DNA of 64,000 nt from a virus: the IMG/VR virus record IMGVR_UViG_3300028883_000005, positions 18,576 through 82,575 of that record; one strand, written 5' to 3'. Position numbers and translations under genes: made by a program. The notes under the pieces were generated by a model. It was given only the letters and a program-made list of their open reading frames with translations. It did not search any database and was not told where the DNA came from. Below are positions 32,813 through 39,922 of the stretch, in pieces. Each line of letters starts with the position of its first letter. Positions within the stretch are counted from its first letter, which is position 1.

Positions 32813-33396
32813 TTCTTCACCTTTTCAAATATTGCTGCATTTTTATGGAAAGCCTCTATTCCTGGCTTAAGAGCCCAAGGACTTAAATACTTTTTGAATA
32901 AATTTGTAAGAACAGGTCTGTACTCATATCCTTTATTTCTAAACTTTTCTATCCAGTACTCCAAAGGTTGGCAATTTACATGATAATGGCCCTTTTGACC
33001 AGGAGGTGCGGCGGAAAGGATTAGTTTATCAGACAATTTAATCAAATTGTCTACTAAAATATCAGAGTACTCCTTCTCTATATGCTCCATTACTTCTAAG
33101 CAAGAGCAGAGGTCCATGCGGAGGAGGCCTTCTAGAGGCTCTCTCAGGTCTCGTATTAGAATATTATCTGTCATTCTAAATTCCCAACAATGAGTGCTGC
33201 CTTCAATTCCCCAAGAATAGTGACCTCTGCGGCCCATTTCAAACACCAAATCTCCAGTAGCACACCCTACATCTATATAAGAGAAAATATCTGGGTATAA
33301 TTTCTCGAAGGCGTCTGCTACATGGAGTGCTCTCCAATTGAACTTATACCTTCTGGTAAAGAAAGCCCGTTTATAAATATCCACCAAAGGCTTCAT
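32809..33396 (-). CDS. SAM-dependent methyltransferase
   Basis: The 195-aa class I methyltransferase has motif I YIDVGCATGDLVFEM, an acidic strand end GIEGS, and CLEVMEHIEKE as motif IV region. In a glycan operon it probably methylates a sugar, perhaps as a chain-terminating cap. It starts 26 bases inside the upstream glycosyltransferase gene and overlaps the next by four. Confidence 0.75.
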   Translation of the reverse strand: MKPLVDIYKRAFFTRRYKFNWRALHVADAFEKLYPDIFSYIDVGCATGDLVFEMGRRGHYSWGIEGSTHCWEFRMTDNILIRDLREPLEGLLRMDLCSCLEVMEHIEKEYSDILVDNLIKLSDKLILSAAPPGQKGHYHVNCQPLEYWIEKFRNKGYEYRPVLTNLFKKYLSPWALKPGIEAFHKNAAIFEKVKK

Positions 33397-34492
33397 TGCT
33401 ATACCTCTCTTTGATAAAATCCAGAGAAGGTGCTGATTCTCCGAAACTAGAAAACAATCTGCCCATCGTAGGAATTAAATAATCCGACCCTGATGTCTTA
33501 TTATACCAACTGGTGGCTTTGTTACGATCTTTAGGACTGTAATGCTTTAGAATGTCTCTAAACAAACGGGCTACGGAACCGAAATCGTCTTTATTTTTGG
33601 GAACGGTACAATACTTTCCATAAGTGATATAAGGAGAATGATAAGCAGGTGTTCCTATGATTAATTGACAGCCGCATCTTAAGGCTTCAATAGGTCCTCT
33701 ATCGTTTTGGCCTGAAGTGCCTAAATGAACGAACACTTTAGAAGAGTTGAGAATTACATTTAGATCTGATCTAGGAACCATACCAGGCATGTCAACACCA
33801 AGGTCTTTGGCTAAACCCAAAATTTTGTTTGTTTGGGTGCTATGACGAACAGCCCCAGGCATTATACATTTAGGAATTTTACCGTATATTTTTTTGTACT
33901 CCTCTAGAGCTCGAATTGTTCTCCACTGACCTTTTCTATCGTGTATAAAACTAGCACCTATGCAAAAGTCATATATAGGATTAGATTCTGGTATGAATCT
34001 AAATATTTCTTCGTGAACTGGTTTAGAGAAAGGGAACCAGAGTCTGTTTTCTGTATCTATTCTCAGTTCCAAATCTAAATCGTCTAAAATAGCATCCCAC
34101 CAGGGCCATCTTTGTCTTCCTGTGTTAGCTGCATAAAGAACTAACCAGTGCTTTCCCTTCTTAGAGGCTAACCAATCATGCCAACCTCTAAAGCCCCCTC
34201 GAACAAACAAAACATCTCCTTTTCTTAGAACTTTATCTACTTCGGAGATGTGGGGCACTACAAACCCTAAATTACCATTGAGTTTGAATCTTCCGCATCC
34301 TCTAGAAGATTCTATTATCAAAAGCATATCTTTAATGAATCCTTTAGCCTTCATTTCTTTTAGCATCCAGTAAAGGCCTTCGGACTCTAAGCCACCGTTG
34401 TCTAGATACTTATTTTGGGCAGTAGCTTTGGGATTCCAAGTAGGAATATCATTAGTTCCACCGGTGGTCATAAACAAAAACACTACTCTCAT
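33371..34492 (-). CDS. GT-B fold glycosyltransferase
   Basis: The 373-aa protein has an N-terminal MRVVFLFMTTGGT Rossmann start and a C-terminal GPIEALRCGCQLIIGTP, the GT4 donor-binding Glu motif. ATG 34492 overlaps the upstream stop (ATGA) with AAAGGA eight bases before it; an ATG at 34501 is too close to that site. Substrate unknown. Confidence 0.75.
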   Translation of the reverse strand: MRVVFLFMTTGGTNDIPTWNPKATAQNKYLDNGGLESEGLYWMLKEMKAKGFIKDMLLIIESSRGCGRFKLNGNLGFVVPHISEVDKVLRKGDVLFVRGGFRGWHDWLASKKGKHWLVLYAANTGRQRWPWWDAILDDLDLELRIDTENRLWFPFSKPVHEEIFRFIPESNPIYDFCIGASFIHDRKGQWRTIRALEEYKKIYGKIPKCIMPGAVRHSTQTNKILGLAKDLGVDMPGMVPRSDLNVILNSSKVFVHLGTSGQNDRGPIEALRCGCQLIIGTPAYHSPYITYGKYCTVPKNKDDFGSVARLFRDILKHYSPKDRNKATSWYNKTSGSDYLIPTMGRLFSSFGESAPSLDFIKERYSNEAFGGYL

Positions 34493-35751
34493 TCTACCCA
34501 TCCTTTAGATTCTTCAAATAAAGGTTTATACTCTTTAAGGTACAACCTATCCCAATTATACTTTTGACGAATGAAAGATTTAGATCTGATAGATTTATCC
34601 GTGAGCATCTGAGAAACAACATCTCTAGCTATCGCAGGATAGTACTCGTCTCCCATTGTATTGTCATAGTTTCGATTAAACGACCCAAAATCAAAAAATA
34701 AAGCGTTTCCTCCAGATATCTCTTCGAGCATCTGTAAAGATTTATTTAATACTAAAAGAACACCTCCTGACAGGCAAGCTTCTGGGAGTACCAATCCAAA
34801 AGTCTCTTCCCTAGTTAGAAATACAAATAAATTACTTAGAGAGAATAACTCTCTAACCATACGTTTAGGTATGCCTATTTCATATTTTGGAGGGTCAAAA
34901 TCTGAGGTAAAAACAACTTCTTCATTTGGTATCAGACCTCTGCATTTAGCTTCCCATTTAAACTTTTTTATATCTTCTTTCCTAGTGAGAACCGTGGCCC
35001 ATTGATTTGCAACCACTAAACAAACAGATAAACCTAGAGACTTAATAGCCCCGAATATCTGCAGAGTCTCTGATAGTCTCTTTGCGGATAATCTATCGCA
35101 AGAAGCGGGGTATATTTGAACAACATCCGATTGCATTACTTTAGGATAGGCAGATATAAACTTTCTGGTGGGATCGCTAAAGTCAAACCATGTTCTAGGG
35201 TCTTTTATATGATGTATACATCTAGTATCATCAAAAGTACCTCTATATTGTTTAGCTACATGGTTTCTATCGGTATTGTTAGGATATACAATTTTATGAT
35301 TAGGTCTTAAAATTGAGATTAAATGCCAATCTAAGTTTCTAGAGGGGATACTATGCACCCAATGAAGCCATCTGGTAGAGGGTAGATTAGCAGATGCTTT
35401 TCTTACCCCTAAACAATAAGGTAAGAACCATCCTTGAAACATTAAATCATGAGTTATAACAATATCTATTTCATTTTCTTTGATAAAAGATTCTAAAACA
35501 ACACCTGTTTTAATTGCTTCCTTTTGGTGCTCTTCTGTGATTTGTGAACAGCTGGAGTAATCTCTTAGATGGAAAAAAGGAAGGATTTTATGCGAGTCTA
35601 TATCCTCACCGTGGTAGTTCTCATTTACTACGAGAAACACTTCGTGACCATAAGAGGATAACATTTCTATTTGATCGGAAACAATGCCTGTTAAGGAATT
35701 ACCAGGATTAAACTCCATGAAATTTGTTAAGATTGCTATTTTTTCTTTCAT
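34489..35751 (-). CDS. GT4-family glycosyltransferase
   Basis: First gene of the glycan operon, 420 aa. The N-terminal part has GNSLTGIVSDQIEMLSSYGH, typical of GT4 enzymes, and the C-terminal part has REETFGLVLPEACLSGG, with both donor-contact Glu residues. ATG 35751 sits after a short leader that contains the repeat element copy C hairpin; frames extending upstream run through that element. Likely starts or extends the glycan. Confidence 0.78.
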   Translation of the reverse strand: MKEKIAILTNFMEFNPGNSLTGIVSDQIEMLSSYGHEVFLVVNENYHGEDIDSHKILPFFHLRDYSSCSQITEEHQKEAIKTGVVLESFIKENEIDIVITHDLMFQGWFLPYCLGVRKASANLPSTRWLHWVHSIPSRNLDWHLISILRPNHKIVYPNNTDRNHVAKQYRGTFDDTRCIHHIKDPRTWFDFSDPTRKFISAYPKVMQSDVVQIYPASCDRLSAKRLSETLQIFGAIKSLGLSVCLVVANQWATVLTRKEDIKKFKWEAKCRGLIPNEEVVFTSDFDPPKYEIGIPKRMVRELFSLSNLFVFLTREETFGLVLPEACLSGGVLLVLNKSLQMLEEISGGNALFFDFGSFNRNYDNTMGDEYYPAIARDVVSQMLTDKSIRSKSFIRQKYNWDRLYLKEYKPLFEESKGWVE

Positions 35752-35786
35752 AAGGCCCTCAAGGCTAATGATTGTTTTAGCAGTTT

Positions 35787-35864
35787 GCTTAGAGCCCTTT
35801 TTAAGACGGGCTCTAAGCATGAATTCTGCACGATCTTTTTGCTACTAATGCACTTGTATGCAGC
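35787..35864. repeat. Dispersed repeat element, copy C, with perfect 11-bp hairpin
   Basis: GCTTAGAGCCC (35787-35797) and GGGCTCTAAGC (35808-35818) form a perfect 11-bp stem with a 10-base loop. GAATTCTGCACGA follows at 35821-35833, then 13 bases, then AATGCACTTGTATGCAGC (35847-35864), a decayed version of the palindrome in copies A and B. On the - strand it forms the leader of the glycan operon that starts at 35751. Confidence 0.8.
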
Positions 35865-35868
35865 TAAA

Positions 35869-36093
35869 TTATACCTCTTTGTTCAAGAAAGGCTCCGAAG
35901 CTTTCCTGCGTCTAACTTCAGAGATGGCTAGCTGCATCTCTTCACTTTCAATGAGAGAAGGAAGATCCTCAATCTTCACTTCGATGCCGTCACCCAAAAA
36001 GTAAGAGATCAAATCGGCTGTAGCGATCAAAGCACCAGCTACTGCCAACGATGCCTCCGCCCCCAACTCTATTTTTTCCGCTACACTCGTCAT
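35869..36093 (-). CDS. Small single-pass membrane protein
   Basis: ATG 36093 follows GGGAGGTG and gives 74 aa; the longer frame from 36180 lacks this site. A hydrophobic segment (AEASLAVAGALIATADLISYF, about 12-32) may be a membrane helix, and the C-terminus is charged. It is at the end of the presumed lysis region. Function unknown. Confidence 0.5.
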   Translation of the reverse strand: MTSVAEKIELGAEASLAVAGALIATADLISYFLGDGIEVKIEDLPSLIESEEMQLAISEVRRRKASEPFLNKEV

Positions 36094-36116
36094 TTTGTCA
36101 CCTCCCGTTAAAGAGT

Positions 36117-36782
36117 TTATTTGGTGGTGATGATAATAGTCATCGCTTTTTGAATCAATTTGTTTCTCATCATCCTCCATTCTTCAGAACTTGCTCCGGC
36201 GGCTACAGCGTCCGTGGTGTCGATGGCAAGCTTCCAGTCTTTCAAGATAACACTTGCATCATCTAGAATTTTATTTACTTCGGTTACCCACTTGATTACT
36301 GTAGGATCGTTATAGGTAGCTTCCGGTAAAATCTCTAGCTGCTCTGCTACCCTGTTGTTAGCTTCCTTAAGAAAAGCAGTAGCTTCCAGATAAACCCCTT
36401 TGTTCACATCTAAAGCAGTACCACCCTGCTCCGCAATCTGCTGTGGAATGGTTTTATTAACACCACTACAACTTATAAAAAGCAGAGGTGCTGCAATAAA
36501 TACAACAATACACAAGGCATGTACAAGATAAATAAGAGATATCGAAGAGGATCCTTCTTGAGATTTTTTATATAGCTCTTTTCCTTTAGACCACGCAGCC
36601 GCCACCCCTGCTATCAAAATACCAAAATTTGATAGGAACTGGGTTGCTGAATCTATCAGCGTTTTTTGGTCCTCTTCACTAACCTCGATGTTGAGAGCTT
36701 TTAAGAGCAGAGACACTACTGCCAATAGAACAATCCCCACCCTTCCCTGAGCCAAGCTTTTAAGTAAACTATCGGTTTTCAT
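36117..36782 (-). CDS. Holin-like protein with extra C-terminal membrane/exported domain
   Basis: The 221-aa protein begins with two membrane segments (about 14-28 and 49-63) separated by an acidic helix, and ends this part with AAAWSKGKELYKK. This resembles two-helix phage holins. A third hydrophobic segment (about 82-105) ends in LLFISCSG, which resembles a weak lipobox, and is followed by a roughly 110-residue soluble domain. It could be a holin fused to a spanin-like part. GGAGGAG precedes its ATG. Context with the M15 peptidase supports lysis. Confidence 0.5.
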   Translation of the reverse strand: MKTDSLLKSLAQGRVGIVLLAVVSLLLKALNIEVSEEDQKTLIDSATQFLSNFGILIAGVAAAWSKGKELYKKSQEGSSSISLIYLVHALCIVVFIAAPLLFISCSGVNKTIPQQIAEQGGTALDVNKGVYLEATAFLKEANNRVAEQLEILPEATYNDPTVIKWVTEVNKILDDASVILKDWKLAIDTTDAVAAGASSEEWRMMRNKLIQKAMTIIITTK

Positions 36783-36792
36783 AGCTCCTCCT

Positions 36793-37281
36793 TTACGCCG
36801 GGGATAACCCGGGAATTTTGATTTTATGCGGAGCGGTCAACAGCTTCCGCGCATTCTTTGGATCAGCCCATGATTTGGTTCGGTCGAGAACAAAGCGATA
36901 GGTGTGTGCTCTGCATTCCCACGCCCCGTCGTCTATCATAAGCCGTTCAATGACTTTGTTCGATGCGAACCGGCACCCCATGGGGATATAGCCACCGCGC
37001 ATTAACGCTGCCAGCGCATCATGGGCATGCCCCCCCCGCCCATTGGTGTTCGTATCAATCGTCGGGCCGCTGCAGCCGTCCCATGCAAAGTATTTTCCGA
37101 CCCACATCCAGCTGTCTGTGCGCAAAATGATCAGTTCTGTAACAATGGTTTTAGGCGGGAAAATGCCTGTGAAGTACACCATGTCGTTGCGTGATTGGTA
37201 CTTGAAGCCATCGACGTAGAACAGCTGCGGGGTTTCAACCATGTCGGTGCTGGCCGCCGAAATAAAGTCGTTCCGTTTCAT
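36793..37281 (-). CDS. DUF1353-like protein
   Basis: The 162-aa protein has WDGCSGPT and HAHDALAALMRGGYIPMGCRFA, the conserved core of DUF1353 phage proteins, usually found in tail or lysis regions. Its function is not established; the His/Asp pattern suggests a hydrolase or metal site. The gene is clearly richer in GC than the neighbouring genes, as are the next two. Confidence 0.6.
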   Translation of the reverse strand: MKRNDFISAASTDMVETPQLFYVDGFKYQSRNDMVYFTGIFPPKTIVTELIILRTDSWMWVGKYFAWDGCSGPTIDTNTNGRGGHAHDALAALMRGGYIPMGCRFASNKVIERLMIDDGAWECRAHTYRFVLDRTKSWADPKNARKLLTAPHKIKIPGLSPA

Positions 37282-37296
37282 GACTCGAATTCCTTT

Positions 37297-37695
37297 TTAT
37301 CTTACTATCTCGAAATGACCGTAATCACGCAGTTTGCCGACCTCGTTTTTGAAATTCCAATCGCCATCCCAATCACCCCCCCAGCGCAAGCGGAAGTTGT
37401 AGCATTTGGCTATTCCACGCAACACGCCGCCCAGTGCTATGAAGCGATCGATATCTTTCCAGTCAACGGGGTAGGGCGCCACGTCGATGGCATCCGACGG
37501 CCATTTATTGTGCTTCGATTGTCCGGCCTTGGCCCTGCTTTTACCTTCTGAATAGAGCTGGTCCTGGATGATGTTGTTGCGATACCCGCAAATCACGGTG
37601 AAATCGATCAGATCGATGGCCAAATGGGTGAGGGTAATAATTTCTCCGCAGCAAGTCGAAATTTTGTCTTTTGATGCACGGCTCAGAATAGGCAT
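37297..37695 (-). CDS. Endolysin, M15-family peptidase
   Basis: The 132-aa protein matches the M15 L,D-type peptidases used as endolysins. SKHN..PSDAIDVAPYP contains the zinc His and Asp, and DYGHFEIV near the end carries the third ligand, with the catalytic acid nearby. It would cut peptidoglycan cross-links or stems. No signal peptide, so a holin is needed. ATG 37695 follows GGAGGTG. The GC content is high compared with flanking genes. Confidence 0.82.
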   Translation of the reverse strand: MPILSRASKDKISTCCGEIITLTHLAIDLIDFTVICGYRNNIIQDQLYSEGKSRAKAGQSKHNKWPSDAIDVAPYPVDWKDIDRFIALGGVLRGIAKCYNFRLRWGGDWDGDWNFKNEVGKLRDYGHFEIVR

Positions 37696-37717
37696 ATCTG
37701 CACCTCCATGGCGGCCT

Positions 37718-38035
37718 TCATTTTCCGAATATGTGTTCGATTCCTTTCCTAAACACGAACACAACACCACCCGCTAACGACAGACAAATAAAAGTAACGA
37801 TCACGAGGCCTATCTTTTCGCCGCGCTTTTTGTACCTCGAAAGAAACTTAAGGTCCTCTCGTATAACCTCCACTCCGGCTGAATGTGACCCGTTGCCAAC
37901 ATCGCGGACCATCCCCATGAAATGCCCCATTTCAAGCTGTGCATCATGTGTGAGCCCGCACATGCAACTTTCTCTCATCTCTTCTTTAATAGCAGCTTTA
38001 ACAACTCTTTTGAGATCTTCCTCAGTGATATTCAT
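37718..38035 (-). CDS. Lysis-region membrane protein
   Basis: The 105-aa protein has a charged N-terminal part with CMCG and a single membrane segment near the C-terminus (about 79-97: IGLVIVTFICLSLAGGVVF). Immediately upstream of the endolysin, it is a candidate holin or lysis regulator; a single late segment is also common in small proteins of unknown role. ATG 38035 is chosen over 38053 because of CGGGAG spacing. Confidence 0.5.
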   Translation of the reverse strand: MNITEEDLKRVVKAAIKEEMRESCMCGLTHDAQLEMGHFMGMVRDVGNGSHSAGVEVIREDLKFLSRYKKRGEKIGLVIVTFICLSLAGGVVFVFRKGIEHIFGK

Positions 38036-38072
38036 TATCGCTCCCGCCTGCACTCCATGACCAGCCTAGTTA

Positions 38073-39260
38073 TTAATCTCCACCTGTGCGGATACCTAAC
38101 CCACTAACGCCGGTAATGACCGTTGATTCTGTATATGTGACCGTGATTTGGTCCGTTCCTGTGTTGGAGGATGAGTCCGTGGCTGTTACTGTTATTGCGT
38201 TTTCGCCGTCAGATAAAACTATATCCGATATAGTCCAAGAAGTCGTTCCAGAGGCAGACCCAGAGGTCGGTTCGCACGTTGGACAAGCCCATGTTACCGA
38301 TGAAACCGATACGTTATCAGAAGATGTTCCACCTAAACTAACAGTGCTATCATACCCATTGTCGTAGGTTGCGCTTGAGGTTGGAGACGTTATTGTTACT
38401 ATCGGGTCTGTTGTGTCTTCACCTTCTGACCGAGCACCTATAGGGCTTGTGCTAACAACAACATCATCAAAATAAAATGATGTAACTGTGCTGGAAGACG
38501 GATTCATGTACCGCCAACCGGATATTCTAATGTCGCTGAGTTCGGCCGTAAACCCAGGTATGTTCTGGTCGATCATTACTGCATTTTCGTTGATCCATAT
38601 AGAAAAGAGGTTATTTTGGTTATCCAGCATAAACTCAACCAACACCCACTCCTCGGTATGCTCAGTCCAGTCAAATGCAGTCCTGCCGCCATTTACGGAA
38701 TATCGGTAATCCCCTCCGTTGGTGGCCACAGCAAGGTACTTTCCTCCGTCGCACCCTGAGTAGTTGTATTGGCAATTGATGAAATCTATAATTCCACCAG
38801 CCGCGAAATATGAATTTAAAAATATAAGATGGGTAGATGTCCACTCTGTCCCCGGTACAACATAAAGATAAAACCTTAGATATATTTTATTGTGTGCAGA
38901 TCCAAGGCTGTAAAGTATGTCGCATCCCGGCCCCTCCGTTCCAACACCATAGCTTGTACATTTAAGCGAGCTTGTCCCAGAATTTTTTATACTTGTCTGT
39001 ATTTCATTAAGCGATGACATAGCGGTATCATTTGGTGTAAATCCATGCCAAGGCGAACACCGCGAATCGGAAGAACAGGCACCGTCGTCTGGGCGGGCAC
39101 AACTTGAACACCTCGGGTAAGGCCAATCTTCTGCCGGTGGTGAATCCTGATCCCAATCCTCACAAAGCAGCCACCCCGTACCTCCCTCGGAGCAATTGTC
39201 ATACGCCCAAAGATTGGAGCATAAAAGAAGTACTGCTAAAATAATGATAAACTTTTTCAT
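38073..39260 (-). CDS. Exported protein with lectin/laminarinase-like and Ig-like domains
   Basis: The 395-aa protein starts with a clear Sec signal peptide (residues 1-19, ending LWAYD). Residues about 25-265 are Cys- and aromatic-rich with a beta-sandwich look (KIYLRFYLYV, YFDDVVVST) like concanavalin-like carbohydrate-binding or lyase folds. Residues about 275-380 look like an Ig-like domain (DPIVTITSPTSSATY, GENAITVTATDSSSN). It may be a surface-acting protein or depolymerase. A signal peptide is unusual in a tail-fibre locus. Confidence 0.55.
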   Translation of the reverse strand: MKKFIIILAVLLLCSNLWAYDNCSEGGTGWLLCEDWDQDSPPAEDWPYPRCSSCARPDDGACSSDSRCSPWHGFTPNDTAMSSLNEIQTSIKNSGTSSLKCTSYGVGTEGPGCDILYSLGSAHNKIYLRFYLYVVPGTEWTSTHLIFLNSYFAAGGIIDFINCQYNYSGCDGGKYLAVATNGGDYRYSVNGGRTAFDWTEHTEEWVLVEFMLDNQNNLFSIWINENAVMIDQNIPGFTAELSDIRISGWRYMNPSSSTVTSFYFDDVVVSTSPIGARSEGEDTTDPIVTITSPTSSATYDNGYDSTVSLGGTSSDNVSVSSVTWACPTCEPTSGSASGTTSWTISDIVLSDGENAITVTATDSSSNTGTDQITVTYTESTVITGVSGLGIRTGGD

Positions 39261-39922
39261 CAGTTCATCTCCGCTATTACAGATATATTGTACCCAGAGG
39301 AAACTTCTGTTGCCGAAGATGGATCAAAATTGGACAGAGTGGCACCGCCACTCATTGCTATGTACCAGTAATTACCTCCGCTTGTCCATCCACTCGAATG
39401 AATATCAAAGTCTGTGTCAGAGCCGTCAACAACACAGCCGATGGCATAATTCTTAGCTGATTCCAGGCACACCGTATCGTCTAAGGTAACAACAATAGCT
39501 TGACCCTGTGTATTGTTTCCCTCTCCTGTATTTGGGCCGTCTGCTAGCAGGGTGGCAGTTGAGGCGTTTTCGATTTCCCAAATACCGCAATTGATATAAT
39601 TCCCAGAATCAAGCATGCGCATGTTTACGGTTATTTGGTTAACAGTACCATCAGAAGATGTGTCCGTTGTGTAAACGTCAAAAATCAATACATCTTCTGA
39701 GTCAACCTGCCTATTGCCATCTGTTGTATTTAATCCAAGACCGGCAGATACACCACCAGCGCAGGATGGCGCACCACTCGCCACCGATTGGCCTTCCCGC
39801 GTGTCAGTAGCATTTTGGCCTTCCCATGTATCTGTCCCAGATTGGCCTTCAAACGTATCTACATCGGCAAAAACGAATGCGGCAAAAAGGAGTATTAATA
39901 ATATAGTTAGTAATTTTTTCAT
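39260..39922 (-). CDS. Exported protein with N-terminal EGQ repeats
   Basis: The 220-aa protein has a Sec signal peptide (1-19), then three short units ending in EGQ (DTFEGQ, DTWEGQ, DTREGQ), and a beta-rich, Thr/Ser/Gly-rich body. This composition suits a fibre or adhesin-like protein. Start and stop overlap its neighbours, so it is part of a four-gene unit of predicted exported proteins. Function unknown. Confidence 0.5.
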   Translation of the reverse strand: MKKLLTILLILLFAAFVFADVDTFEGQSGTDTWEGQNATDTREGQSVASGAPSCAGGVSAGLGLNTTDGNRQVDSEDVLIFDVYTTDTSSDGTVNQITVNMRMLDSGNYINCGIWEIENASTATLLADGPNTGEGNNTQGQAIVVTLDDTVCLESAKNYAIGCVVDGSDTDFDIHSSGWTSGGNYWYIAMSGGATLSNFDPSSATEVSSGYNISVIAEMN

